The notes: generated by a model not told the origin, from the letters alone. A stretch of DNA of 64,000 bases from Agreia sp. Leaf210 (GCF_001421485.1 NZ_LMKK01000001.1:377717-441716), one strand, 5' to 3'; shown: positions 42,541 to 51,711, counted from the stretch's first letter. A program made the numbers and translations.

Positions 42541-43328
42541 ATCAAGAAATTCTCCAGTCCCTTCCCACAGATGCCCGCCTGGCAGGGCGCACTGCCGTCG
42601 TCACCGGCTCCAGCAGCGGAATCGGCGAGGCCATCGCCCGAGTGCTCGCCGCATCCGGTGCCACCGTGGTCGTCAACGGCCGCGACGACGCCCGCTCCCA
42701 GGAGGTTGCGAGCTCGATCATCGATGCGGGGGGTTCGGCCCACGTCGTGACCGCGGACCTGGCCGGCAGCTACGACGATCTACGCACCTTTGCCAGACTT
42801 GCCAAGGAAGCGCTCGGCGGACGCGTCGACATCCTCGTCAACAACGCCGGAATCTATCCGGCGCCGCCCACAGCGGATCTCTCCGACGCGGACCTCGACG
42901 CGGTGCTGGCCATCAACGTGCGTGCACCCCACGTGCTCGTTGCCGAATTCGCCCCCGCGATGGCCGAGCGCGGCACCGGGTCGATCATCAATATCGGCTC
43001 GTGGATGTCCCGCGTGGGTGTTCCGTTCGGCGCCATCTACACGGCATCGAAGGCCGCCCTCGAACAGATGACGCGCACCTGGGCGGCAGAGTTCGGGCCG
43101 CAGGGAGTCAACGTGAACACTGTCGCACCGGGCGCGACGAGCACCCCGGGCAACGCCGACAGCGCGGAGATCCTCGCAATCATGACCGCAGCGACGGCCG
43201 CCGGCCGCCCGGTTCGGCCGGTCGACATCGCCTTCGCCGTTCGCTACCTCGCGTCGGACGAGGCGTCGTTCATGCACGGCACCGTCATGGACATCGATGG
43301 TGGAATCGTCAACACCCGGCTCGGCTGA
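42531..43328 (+). CDS. Short-chain dehydrogenase/reductase (classical SDR)
   Basis: 265 residues. NAD(P)-binding TGSSSGIGEA (about 27-36), NNAG, catalytic Ser in INIGSWMS, Tyr-x3-Lys as YTASK and a C-terminal DGGIV. Oxidises or reduces an alcohol/ketone of unknown type. ATG at 42531 lies inside operator site 2, with AGGA 7 nt upstream. Controlled by the divergent TetR gene. Confidence 0.92.
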   Translation: MKSNQEILQSLPTDARLAGRTAVVTGSSSGIGEAIARVLAASGATVVVNGRDDARSQEVASSIIDAGGSAHVVTADLAGSYDDLRTFARLAKEALGGRVDILVNNAGIYPAPPTADLSDADLDAVLAINVRAPHVLVAEFAPAMAERGTGSIINIGSWMSRVGVPFGAIYTASKAALEQMTRTWAAEFGPQGVNVNTVAPGATSTPGNADSAEILAIMTAATAAGRPVRPVDIAFAVRYLASDEASFMHGTVMDIDGGIVNTRLG

Positions 43329-43370
43329 GATGACCCGGGTTCGACAGAGCGCTTTCGTTTCGATCGTGTA

Positions 43371-43398
43371 AATGGCCTGTAACGCGTTGTCGCAACGC
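43371..43398 (+). promoter_or_regulatory. Candidate operator before the nucleobase operon
   Basis: TGTAACGCGTTG followed by GCGTTG-TCG-CAACGC (43384-43398), a perfect 6-bp inverted repeat with 3-bp spacer, 37 bp before the permease ATG. The ACGCGT centre resembles LacI-family operators. No regulator gene is next to it, so the factor would be encoded elsewhere. Otherwise 43329-43434 shows nothing. Confidence 0.4.
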
Positions 43399-43434
43399 AG
43401 GCTTCTGCGAGTTCGGCGGTTCTAGGCTCCGATC

Positions 43435-44880
43435 ATGACAGTGACCGCACCCCCGAAAACGCGACTCGTCGAGCCCGGAGGCATCGAGCCGATCTCGTCG
43501 AACAGGCGCCACGGGTCACCGTGGCAGTTGTTCGCGACCTGGTCCTCACCCAACCTCGAGTTCGCCACGATCTTCGTGGGAGTCATCGCCGTTCTCTACT
43601 TCGGCCTGAGCTTCTGGCAGGCGGTGGCCGCGGTATTGCTGGGCAATTTCCTGGGAAGCCTGAGCCAGGGGTTCCTGTCGACCTGGGGGCCGCGCGAAGG
43701 TCTCGCCCAGATGCTGCTCGGTCGCACGGCATTCGGGTTCTGGGGCAACATCATTCCTGCCGGTCTCAACACGGCCATGGCCGGGCTCGGCTGGTTCGCC
43801 GTCAATTCCATCAGCGGGGCCTTCGCGTTGGCCACTCTTACGGGCTGGAGCCCGGTGCTCACCCTCGCCATCGTGGTTGTCGTCGAGGTGACGGTCGCAT
43901 TCGTCGGCCACGACATCGTGCAGCTCTTCGAGCGGTACGCCATGTTCGTGCTGGGTGCGATCTTCCTGGTCGCCGGCATCTTCATCCTGGTGAACGCCGA
44001 CACATCGGCCCCAGCAAGCGGAGACGGCTCCGGCGGATTCGGCGGCTTCGCGGGCTTCATGCTCGCGGCCGGCGCCGCGTTCGGATACACGGCCGGCTGG
44101 AACCCGTACGCCTCGGACTACACCCGCTACCTACCAGCCGGCACGAACCGCAGAACCATCGCCGTCGCATCCGGTCTGGGCAACTTCGTTTCGACCAGCT
44201 TTCTCATGATCGTGGGTGCGGCATCCGCCACGATCGTGCACACCGGTCTGGCCGAGGACGCCAGCCCCACCGACTCGTTCACCGCTGGCATGCCCGGCTG
44301 GATCTCGGCTCTCACGCTGCTTGCCATTGCCGTGGGAGCCATCTCGGCGAACGCGCTGAATATCTACTCCGGGTCGATGTCCTTCCTCGCGATCGGCATC
44401 AAGATTCCCTTCGAACGGCGCCGGGCCATCGTGGCGCTCGGTTTCGGCGTGCTGGGCTTCGTGATCGCCCTGCTCGCCGTGCCTGACGCCGGCGCGAGCT
44501 ATGAGAACTTCCTGCTCGTGATCGCCTACTGGATCGCACCGTGGCTCGGCATCGTTCTCGCCGATCGCTGGTTGCGGCGCGGGACAGCCGTGCTGGCACT
44601 CGTCGTCGACGAGAAGAACAAGTACCGCAACCCCGCAGGCATCGTCGCGTTCGTCGTCGCCGCGGTGGTCTCGATCGGGCTCTTCTCCAACCAGGCCGTC
44701 TACGTCGGCCTGCTCGTGCGAGTCGCGCCTGAGATCGGCGATCTCACAGCGCTGGTCGGCTTCGTCGTCGCCGGGCTGCTGTACGTCGTCGTCTTCCGCT
44801 TGATCCGGCCGGTTCTCGGACCTCCCCTGTCGGCCGAGACGACCACGATGCCAGCCGAGCGAGTGGAGGCCTCCGCGTGA
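43435..44880 (+). CDS. NCS1-family nucleobase permease (cytosine/purine type)
   Basis: 481 residues, about 12 membrane helices. Family signatures: LGSLSQGFLSTWGPREGLAQMLLGRTAFGFWGN, YTAGWNPYASDYTRYLP and AYWIAPWLGIVLADRWLRRG. NCS1 porters import cytosine, adenine, uracil, allantoin or related heterocycles with H+ or Na+. First gene of a coupled operon (the deaminase GTG overlaps this TGA by 4 bp), so it most likely supplies the substrate of the enzymes that follow. Confidence 0.92.
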   Translation: MTVTAPPKTRLVEPGGIEPISSNRRHGSPWQLFATWSSPNLEFATIFVGVIAVLYFGLSFWQAVAAVLLGNFLGSLSQGFLSTWGPREGLAQMLLGRTAFGFWGNIIPAGLNTAMAGLGWFAVNSISGAFALATLTGWSPVLTLAIVVVVEVTVAFVGHDIVQLFERYAMFVLGAIFLVAGIFILVNADTSAPASGDGSGGFGGFAGFMLAAGAAFGYTAGWNPYASDYTRYLPAGTNRRTIAVASGLGNFVSTSFLMIVGAASATIVHTGLAEDASPTDSFTAGMPGWISALTLLAIAVGAISANALNIYSGSMSFLAIGIKIPFERRRAIVALGFGVLGFVIALLAVPDAGASYENFLLVIAYWIAPWLGIVLADRWLRRGTAVLALVVDEKNKYRNPAGIVAFVVAAVVSIGLFSNQAVYVGLLVRVAPEIGDLTALVGFVVAGLLYVVVFRLIRPVLGPPLSAETTTMPAERVEASA

Positions 44881-45332
44881 TCTACGAGACCGACGCAGAC
44901 AAGTTGTCCGTCGCTCGCGACGAGGCGAGAAAGGGAGCCGCGGAAGGCGGCATCCCGATCGGCGCAGCCCTGTTCACCAGCGCGGGGGTGTTGCTCGGCA
45001 GCGGCCACAACCGCCGCGTACAAGACGGCGACGCGGCGATGCACGCCGAGACGAACGCTTTCCACAACGCCGGGCGCCAGCGCAGCTACCGAGACACGGT
45101 CATGGTCACCACTCTCTCGCCGTGCTGGTACTGCTCGGGCCTCGTGCGCCAGTTCGGAATCGGCCGCGTCGTGGTCGGAGACGACGAGAACTTTCTGGGC
45201 GGCCAGGACTGGGTCGCGGAACACGGCTGCGAGGTCACCGTGGTCAACGATCCTGAGCTCATCACGATGATGGCTGCGTTCATCGAGGGCAACCCGGCGC
45301 TGTGGAACGAGGACATCGGCGAGGAGTCATGA
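44877..45332 (+). CDS. Cytosine-deaminase-like protein (Fcy1 type, CDA fold)
   Basis: 151 residues. Zn site HAE (56-58, with the catalytic Glu) and CWYC (83-86). Overall pattern, including IPIGAALF and FLGGQDWVAEHG, matches the fungal/bacterial Fcy1 cytosine deaminases, not the amidohydrolase CodA. Deaminates cytosine (or a related amino-heterocycle) to the oxo form. GTG start overlaps the permease stop (GTGA), and its own TGA overlaps the next ATG (ATGA). Confidence 0.87.
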   Translation: MIYETDADKLSVARDEARKGAAEGGIPIGAALFTSAGVLLGSGHNRRVQDGDAAMHAETNAFHNAGRQRSYRDTVMVTTLSPCWYCSGLVRQFGIGRVVVGDDENFLGGQDWVAEHGCEVTVVNDPELITMMAAFIEGNPALWNEDIGEES

Positions 45333-46705
45333 CGAAACAGCTCGTACTCGGGGCGTTCGAGGAGTTCACCCCGAATTTCATCGCCAACGCGTGGCACCAT
45401 GAGCGAGGAGACACCAGTGCGTTCGCGACGCTGGAGTTCTGGCAGGACCTGGCGGCCCGCCTGGACGCGGCCGGGTTCGACTTCTTCTTTCTGGCAGAGG
45501 CCATCGGCTATCCGATGAACGACGCCGGGCAGGTGCCCGAGGCCGTCATCCGCGACGCCGTGCAGTTCCCCGTTCACGATCCGCTCGCGCTGATCTCCGG
45601 TCTCGCGACTGCTGCCCCGCGCATCGGCTTCGTCGCAACAGCATCGACGACGGCCCAGCACCCGCTGCTCAACGCACGCACCTTCACCACCCTCGACCAC
45701 CTCACCGGCGGACGGATGGGCTGGAACATCGTCACGAGCGACAATCAGCAGGCCCTCGTGCGCCTGCTCGGCCAGACGGATGTGACGCCTCACGACGAGC
45801 GCTACGCCCGCGCGACCGAGTTCGTCGATCTGACGCTGCGCCTCTGGGAAGAGGCATGGGACGACGGCGCGGTCCTCGCCGACAAGGCGAGCCGCACGTT
45901 CTCCGATCCCACGAAAGTGCACCGCATCGAGCACGAGGGAAAATACTTCCGGTTCGACGGCTACTTCCCCGCCACTCCGTCTCCGCAGCGCACACCGACC
46001 CTCTTCCAGGCGGGCACCTCGGCAGCCGGGACCGCCTTCGCCGCGCGGTACGCCGAATGCGTGTTCACTCAGGACAGGGAAGCTGCTCGACTCTCGGCGA
46101 CCGTCACCCGCCTGCGCGCCCAGGCCGTCGCCGCAGGTCGACCGGCCGACTCCGTCAAGATCATCAACGGGGCGAGCTTCGTCATCGCCGACACGGCGGA
46201 GGAGGCGCAGCGCCTGCGGGCGGAGCTCAACGCCACCCCCTCCAGGGAGGCGACCGCGGCCCTGTTCCTCGGCTGGTCAGGAGTCGACCTCGGCGCCCTC
46301 GACCCCGAGGCGACACTCGACTCCGTCTCGACCGAGGTGGGCCACACGATGATCGAGATGTGGCGCAATCCGAACGGCTCGAGCCCGACCATCGGCGAGA
46401 TCCTCGACTCGCTCGCATCGACCTTCGGCGGGATGCGCTTCACCGGAACTGCCGAGTCGATCGCGACCGAAATCGCGGCTCTCGTGGAGGAGACCGACAT
46501 CGACGGGTTCCTCGTCGAGAACTGGTACGGCGGCTACGAGGGCTATCGCGACTTCGTCGAGCAGTTGATGCCCGTTCTGAGGGAGCGCGGGCTTCTGCCT
46601 CATGTCCCCCGGTCTGGCACCCTTCGCAGCATGCTGACCGGAGAGTCCGACGTGCCTGAGTGGCACCCGGCTCGCGCCGTCCGCGGCGCCCAGAGCAGCA
46701 CCTGA
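45329..46705 (+). CDS. NtaA/SnaA/DszA-family FMN-dependent monooxygenase
   Basis: 458 residues, luciferase-like barrel of the NtaA group: FIANAWHHERGDTSAF, FDFFFLAEAIG, LTGGRMGWNIVTSDNQQAL and YARATEFVDLTLRLWEEAWDD are all recognisable. Family members need FMNH2 from a partner reductase (not adjacent) and oxidise N-containing or aromatic compounds, e.g. NTA, EDTA or thiophenes. Not RutA. Overlaps the deaminase by 4 bp (ATGA). In this operon it probably attacks the ring of the imported and deaminated base (inference). Confidence 0.88.
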   Translation: MTKQLVLGAFEEFTPNFIANAWHHERGDTSAFATLEFWQDLAARLDAAGFDFFFLAEAIGYPMNDAGQVPEAVIRDAVQFPVHDPLALISGLATAAPRIGFVATASTTAQHPLLNARTFTTLDHLTGGRMGWNIVTSDNQQALVRLLGQTDVTPHDERYARATEFVDLTLRLWEEAWDDGAVLADKASRTFSDPTKVHRIEHEGKYFRFDGYFPATPSPQRTPTLFQAGTSAAGTAFAARYAECVFTQDREAARLSATVTRLRAQAVAAGRPADSVKIINGASFVIADTAEEAQRLRAELNATPSREATAALFLGWSGVDLGALDPEATLDSVSTEVGHTMIEMWRNPNGSSPTIGEILDSLASTFGGMRFTGTAESIATEIAALVEETDIDGFLVENWYGGYEGYRDFVEQLMPVLRERGLLPHVPRSGTLRSMLTGESDVPEWHPARAVRGAQSST

Positions 46706-46709
46706 GGCG

Positions 46710-47786
46710 ATGGACGATCCTCTCGACGGCGCCACGGAGGCGCTCCTTGTCGCGCTTCCCAAGGTGTCGTTGCACAACCACCTCATCGGGGCTGTCTCGG
46801 CCCAGACGGTGCTCGATCTCGCTCGAAAGCACGACGTCGTCCTCGACGGTGGTCGCGACGCGGAGTCGCTGTACGACCACGGCTCCTACGAGGACCTGAA
46901 CGAGTTTCTGCGCGTACTGGATGTCGCGGGTTCCGTCATGAGAGACGCCGACGACTTCCGCCGGGTCGCCTTCGAGACCCTGACCGACGGAGGGGCGGCG
47001 CTCGGCGTCGTGCACCGAGAGATCTTCCTCAGCCCACCCGGGCATCCGGGCGTGTCCTATCGCACGATCATCGACGGCGTGCTGGCGGGCATGCGCGACG
47101 CAGAGGCGGAGACGGGCATCACCAGTCGCATGGTAATCGGCCTCAACCGCAACGACTCCACGTCGGCCGCAGTCGAGCTGGTCGAGCAAGTCCTCGAGTA
47201 CCGCATCGACGAGGTCGTGGGCATCGGCCTCGACTACTCCGAGTCGATCGGGCCTCCGGCGCGCTTCATCGAGGCGTTCAGGCTCGCGGGCCGATCAGGA
47301 CTTCATCGCACCGCCCACTCCGAGAGCGGCCCACCCGCGAACATCGAGGTCATCCTCGACGAGCTCGGAGGAGAGCGCATCGACCACGGCTACCACGTCG
47401 TCGACGACGCCCGCATCACGGCGCGGTGCGTGGCGGAAGGCATCACCTTCACATGCACTCCCGTGAGCTCCGACATCGGCCGGTACTCCGGGAGCGGCGA
47501 CGGATCGCACCGTCGGATCGCCCAGATGGTCGACGCGGGCCTGCGCATCACCATCGACTCCGACGACCCGCCCATGTTCGGCACCGATGCCGTCAACGAC
47601 TTCCGAGCACTCTCCCGCGCTCTCGGCTACGGGCTGCCCGAGTTCGCCGACTTCACCCGGAACGCGGTGAACGCGGCCTGGCTGGACGGCAGCGACCGGG
47701 CGGCCCTCTCACAGGTCGTCGAGTCGCGACTCTCAGCCCTCGGAGCGAGCTCGGCGCAGAGAGACCAGGGCCAGCACGATCGCTAG
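46710..47786 (+). CDS. Adenosine/adenine-deaminase-family amidohydrolase
   Basis: 358 residues, TIM-barrel Zn hydrolase. Metal ligands H22 and H24 (LHNH), H203 in the segment TAHSESGPP, H226 (RIDHG), and the SDDP motif with D285. GIGLDYSE (about 171-178) recalls adenine-deaminase types. The usual catalytic motif HAGE reads HSES, one residue shorter, so the position of the catalytic Glu should be checked. Last gene of the four-gene operon (4-bp gap after the monooxygenase). Overlaps the convergent MFS gene by 54 bp. Confidence 0.85.
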   Translation: MDDPLDGATEALLVALPKVSLHNHLIGAVSAQTVLDLARKHDVVLDGGRDAESLYDHGSYEDLNEFLRVLDVAGSVMRDADDFRRVAFETLTDGGAALGVVHREIFLSPPGHPGVSYRTIIDGVLAGMRDAEAETGITSRMVIGLNRNDSTSAAVELVEQVLEYRIDEVVGIGLDYSESIGPPARFIEAFRLAGRSGLHRTAHSESGPPANIEVILDELGGERIDHGYHVVDDARITARCVAEGITFTCTPVSSDIGRYSGSGDGSHRRIAQMVDAGLRITIDSDDPPMFGTDAVNDFRALSRALGYGLPEFADFTRNAVNAAWLDGSDRAALSQVVESRLSALGASSAQRDQGQHDR

Positions 47787-49283
47787 CGCCATCAGGCCGA
47801 CGCCGATCCCCGAGGTGAGCACCACGCCGCTGTCGAACGACGCGCGAGCCGACTCGAGCAGGGAGGCTCCGGCCGGACCACCGACCGACTCGGCCACCGA
47901 GACAGCTCCACCGAGCGTCTCTCGTGCCGTGTCCGCATCCTGGGAGCTGAGCCCGGCGGGCAGGCTGACCCCGCCCCGGTAGGCCGCTGTCAGAATGCTG
48001 CCCAGCACGGCGGTGCCGAGCACGGCTCCGAGCTCGTACGAGGTCTCCGATACCCCGGATGCCGCGCCGGCCTTGTCTGCGGGCACCGACGAGATGATCA
48101 AGTCGTTCGAGATCGTCTCCGCAGCGCCGATACCGAGGCCAAGAACAGCGAACGCGATCGCCAGTGTCGCCTCGCTCGCGTGCTGCCCGGTGACCATGAT
48201 GATGGCGTAGCCGGTGCCGGCGAGTGCAAGACCGGTCGCGACGACGACACTCGGCCTGACGATGCGCACGATGGGAACGACGACGAGACCCGCCACGACC
48301 ATCACGATCAGCCCGGGAACCAGCGCCAGAGCCGCGTCGAGGGGGCGCATCCCCAGCACGAGCTGCAGATGCTGCGAGACGAAGAAGAGGAACCCGACGA
48401 GCGAGAAGACGCTCACCAGGTTGATGAGCACGGCGCCGGTGAACACGCCGCGACGGAACAGCCTCATGTCGAGCATGGGGTTCTCCCGAGAGAGCTGACG
48501 GCGCACGAAGAGCGTTCCCGCCGCCGCGCCGGTCAGCACCAGAAGCACCTGGAGCCATTCGAAGCCGTGCGTCGCGAACTCCTTGATCGCGAAAACGAAG
48601 GGAACCAGCGTGATCATTGTGAGGCCGATGCTCACGACGTCGATGCGCCCCGGGTGCGGGTCTCGAGACTCGGGCACGAGTAGCGGCGCGAACACGAGCA
48701 GCGGAATCAACACGGGCACGGCGATGAGGAAGACGGAACCCCACCAGTAGTGCTCGAGCAGGATGCCGCCCACGATGGGGCCGAGCGCGGAGCCCGCGGC
48801 GAAGCCGGACGCCCAGATGGCGATCGCGAGTCGACGCTGCTGGCGATCAAGGAAGATGCTGCGCAACAGCGAGAGCGTCGACGGCATGAGCATGGCACCG
48901 AAGAAGCCGAGGCCGGCACGAGCGAGAATCAGCAGTTCGGCCGTGGGTGCGAAGGCCGCGACGATCGACACGAGAGCGAACCCCGTGGCGCCGATCAGCA
49001 GCAGGCGACGTCGACCCCAGCGGTCGCCGAGGTTACCCATGGCCACGAGCAGCCCCGCGAGCACCAGCGGGTAGGCGTCGATGATCCAGAGCTGCGCTGC
49101 GGCAGACGGTCGAAGCGACTCGGAGATCACCGGCAGTGCGAAGCTCAGCACCGTGTTGTCGACGCTGGAGATGAGCACGGGCAGCATCAAGACGGCCAAC
49201 GCGAGCCAATTGCGAAGGGAGGCGCGGGGCGGCCGCGCGGCGTCGGAGCGCTGGGCGGGCGTGGGGGTCGTGAGCAGAGCCAT
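47733..49283 (-). CDS. MFS drug-exporter, DHA2 (14-helix) type
   Basis: 516 residues. DNTVLSFALPVISESLRPSAAAQLWIIDAYPLVLAG (motif D1) and GNLGDRWGRRRLLLIG (motif A) are classical, with 14 hydrophobic segments. Proton-driven efflux of drugs or metabolites is expected. ATG at 49281-49283 (MALLTTPTPAQRS). Divergent from a TetR gene with a 24-bp operator between, so likely induced by the exported drug. Tail-to-tail overlap of 54 bp with the amidohydrolase gene. Confidence 0.93.
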   Translation of the reverse strand: MALLTTPTPAQRSDAARPPRASLRNWLALAVLMLPVLISSVDNTVLSFALPVISESLRPSAAAQLWIIDAYPLVLAGLLVAMGNLGDRWGRRRLLLIGATGFALVSIVAAFAPTAELLILARAGLGFFGAMLMPSTLSLLRSIFLDRQQRRLAIAIWASGFAAGSALGPIVGGILLEHYWWGSVFLIAVPVLIPLLVFAPLLVPESRDPHPGRIDVVSIGLTMITLVPFVFAIKEFATHGFEWLQVLLVLTGAAAGTLFVRRQLSRENPMLDMRLFRRGVFTGAVLINLVSVFSLVGFLFFVSQHLQLVLGMRPLDAALALVPGLIVMVVAGLVVVPIVRIVRPSVVVATGLALAGTGYAIIMVTGQHASEATLAIAFAVLGLGIGAAETISNDLIISSVPADKAGAASGVSETSYELGAVLGTAVLGSILTAAYRGGVSLPAGLSSQDADTARETLGGAVSVAESVGGPAGASLLESARASFDSGVVLTSGIGVGLMALAIVLALVSLRRARSEG

Positions 49284-49326
49284 GATCTGTGTTTCTTCGT
49301 TTCGTTTCGTATGCGGTACGGCTATC

Positions 49327-49350
49327 ACTATACCGTCCAGTCGGTACAGT
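49327..49350. promoter_or_regulatory. Palindromic TetR operator for the MFS exporter
   Basis: ACTATACCG (49327-49335) and CGGTACAGT (49342-49350) around TCCAGT: a 24-bp dyad with 8 of 9 matched positions per arm. It lies 44 bp upstream of the MFS ATG and about 100 bp before the tetR ATG, as expected for QacR/AcrR-like control of an exporter. Confidence 0.75.
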
Positions 49351-49452
49351 AGCCACCTCCTCAACGGCGGATATCGTCTCCGCATTCCCCGATGGCCCGA
49401 TGATTTTGTGTCGAGGACACCCGATGCCGCCGAGGCGGCTACCATCGAACCG

Positions 49453-50055
49453 ATGCCCGCCACCCCAGAGAACCCGCCGACCGACTCCGTCGCGCCCGCC
49501 GCGTCATCCACTCGCGACCGCATCCTCGATGCCTTCGCCGAACTGCTCGGCGAGCACGGCGAGCGCGCAGCGACACTCGATGCGGTAGCCGCCGCGGCAG
49601 GCGTGTCGAAGGGCGGGCTGCTGTATCACTTCGGCTCCAAAGAGGCCCTGATCGCGGGCGTGCTCCAACGCCTGGCAGAACTCGTGGCGAGCGATGTCGA
49701 GGCCATCCGCGCCTCGCCGGCCGGGCCCGTCGCCCAGCTGATCCGCTCGTCGATGGCCACGGGAAGCGCCCTCGACAAGGCGCTCGTAGCGACCTCGCGT
49801 CTCGCGCAAGCGTCGAATTCGACCGCGCGCGACGCACTCCGCGCCGCCAACGACGCCTGGTACCAGATCGTGCTCGAGAGCACGGGCGACCCGGTGCTGT
49901 CGCGCGCGATCATGCTGATCAGCGACGGCCTCGCCTACGGCTCGGCATTCCTCCCCGAGTCCATGACTCCGGAGACGGCCGAGCTCACCAGCTCGGACAT
50001 CGACGATCTCGTCGATCTGATCACCGAGGTAACAGCACAGCGCTCAGGCCACTGA
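49453..50055 (+). CDS. TetR-family repressor of the divergent MFS exporter
   Basis: 200 residues. HTH: ATLDAVAAAAGVSKGGLLYHFGSKEALIAGVL (about 41-72); the helical C-terminal domain has the TetR_C profile. ATG at 49453; an in-frame GTG at 49408 is possible, neither has a clear Shine-Dalgarno. Divergent operon structure makes local repression of the exporter very likely. Followed by a dispersed repeat at 50062. Confidence 0.88.
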   Translation: MPATPENPPTDSVAPAASSTRDRILDAFAELLGEHGERAATLDAVAAAAGVSKGGLLYHFGSKEALIAGVLQRLAELVASDVEAIRASPAGPVAQLIRSSMATGSALDKALVATSRLAQASNSTARDALRAANDAWYQIVLESTGDPVLSRAIMLISDGLAYGSAFLPESMTPETAELTSSDIDDLVDLITEVTAQRSGH

Positions 50056-50061
50056 GGCCAT

Positions 50062-50116
50062 CGTTCCCCGAGCCTGTCGAAGGGCCTGTAGAGCGCTTCG
50101 ACAAGCTCAGCGAACG
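50062..50116. repeat. Dispersed inverted repeat, copy 3
   Basis: Arms CGTTCCCCGAGCCTGTCGAAG (50062-50082) and CTTCGACAAGCTCAGCGAACG (50096-50116), 18 of 21 paired. Sits between the convergent tetR and serA genes. Confidence 0.78.
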
Positions 50117-50121
50117 GGTTC

Positions 50122-51711
50122 CTACTCCGTGAGGTCGATCTCCTGCAGCGAGTCGGCGTCGATGGCCGTACGCAGCTTCTCGAGCAGCTCGTCGGGGGCG
50201 GGAGAATCGACGGTCAGTACGCTGAGCGCCTTGCCGCCGGCCACGTGCCGTGCGATCTGCATTCCGGCGATGTTGATGTCGGCGTCGCCGAACTCCTTGC
50301 CGTAGATGGCGACGATTCCGGGGCGGTCGTCGTAGGTCATCACGATGAGGTGCTCTGCGAAGGGAACCTCCACGTCGTAGCCGTTGATCTCGACGATCTT
50401 CTCGATCTGCTTGGTTCCGGTCAGCGTTCCCGATACCGAGATCTGCGATCCGTCGCTGAGCGCGCCCTCGAGCGTGATGAGGTTGCGGTACTCCTCGGAG
50501 ACCGCCTCGGTGATCAGGCGCGTCGTCACGCCGCGCTGCTCGGCGAGCAGGGGTGCGTTGACGTACGAGACCGTCTCGCTGACGACGTTCGTGAAGATGC
50601 CCTTGAGGGCGGCGAGCTTGAGAACGCTCACGTCGAAGTCGACGATCTCGCCGCGCACGATGACATCGACGCTGGTGAGCGGGCTGTGCGCGAGGCCGGA
50701 GAACACCTGTCCGAGCTTCTCGACCAGCGGGATGCCGGGGCGCACCGTCGGGTCGATGACTCCGCCGGCCACATTCACGGCATCCGGAACCAGCTCGCCC
50801 GACAGGGCCAGGCGAACCGACTTGGCCACCGAGACACCCGCCTTCTCCTGCGCCTCGTCGGTGGATGCGCCCAGGTGGGGCGTGACCACGACGTTGGGCA
50901 GGGCGAGCAACGGCGAATCGGTGGGCGGCTCGCTGACGAACACGTCGAGTCCGGCTCCCGCGATGGTTCCGGCGGTGAGCGCCCGGTGGAGCGCGTCTTC
51001 GTCGATGAGACCGCCGCGGGCGACGTTGACGATGAACGAGGTGGGCTTCATCAGCGCCAGCTGCTCGTCGCTGATCATGCCGGTGGTCTCGGGCGTCTTC
51101 GGCATGTGGATGGTGATGAAGTCGCTCTGGGCGAGCAGCTCGTCGAGGCTGAGCAGCGTGACGCCGAGCTGCTGCGCGCGAGCCGAGGTGACGTAGGGGT
51201 CGTAGGCGACGACGTTCGTGCCGAAGGCCTGCATGCGTGCCGTGATGAGCGCGCCGATGCGGCCGAGACCGATGATTCCGATCGTCTTCTCGTAGAGTTC
51301 GACGCCGGTGTAGGCGCTGCGCTTCCACTTGCCCTCGGCGAGAGCGGAGTGAGCGGCCGGGATGTGACGGGCGAGGCTCAGAATGTGGCCGACGGTGAGT
51401 TCTGCGGCCGAGATGATGTTCGACGTGGGGGCGTTGACCACCATGACGCCGGCGGCCGTGGCCGCCTTGATGTCGACGTTGTCGAGACCCACACCGGCAC
51501 GCGCGATGACCTTGAGCTGGGGCGCCGCGGCGATGGCCTCAGCGTCGACCTTCGTCGCAGAGCGCACGAGGATGGCGTCGGCCGTCGACAATGCGGAGAG
51601 CAGTGCCGGCCTGTCGGTTCCATCGACGTTGACCACCTCGAAGTCGGGGCCGAGCGCCTCGACAGTGGCGGGTGAGAGTTCTTCGGCGATCAAGACGACC
51701 GGTTTCGACAC
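50122..51711 (-). CDS. serA: D-3-phosphoglycerate dehydrogenase (ACT-containing)
   Basis: First step of serine synthesis. 529 residues, the long type I form: substrate domain, Rossmann fold (GIIGLGRIGALI about 148-159), catalytic Arg/Glu/His in NVARGGLID, LDVF and VVTPHLGAST, then an intervening domain and a C-terminal ACT domain (DRPGIVAIYGKEF...) for feedback by serine. GTG start at 51709-51711; upstream in-frame ATGs would add an unrelated basic stretch. Confidence 0.96.
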   Translation of the reverse strand: MSKPVVLIAEELSPATVEALGPDFEVVNVDGTDRPALLSALSTADAILVRSATKVDAEAIAAAPQLKVIARAGVGLDNVDIKAATAAGVMVVNAPTSNIISAAELTVGHILSLARHIPAAHSALAEGKWKRSAYTGVELYEKTIGIIGLGRIGALITARMQAFGTNVVAYDPYVTSARAQQLGVTLLSLDELLAQSDFITIHMPKTPETTGMISDEQLALMKPTSFIVNVARGGLIDEDALHRALTAGTIAGAGLDVFVSEPPTDSPLLALPNVVVTPHLGASTDEAQEKAGVSVAKSVRLALSGELVPDAVNVAGGVIDPTVRPGIPLVEKLGQVFSGLAHSPLTSVDVIVRGEIVDFDVSVLKLAALKGIFTNVVSETVSYVNAPLLAEQRGVTTRLITEAVSEEYRNLITLEGALSDGSQISVSGTLTGTKQIEKIVEINGYDVEVPFAEHLIVMTYDDRPGIVAIYGKEFGDADINIAGMQIARHVAGGKALSVLTVDSPAPDELLEKLRTAIDADSLQEIDLTE

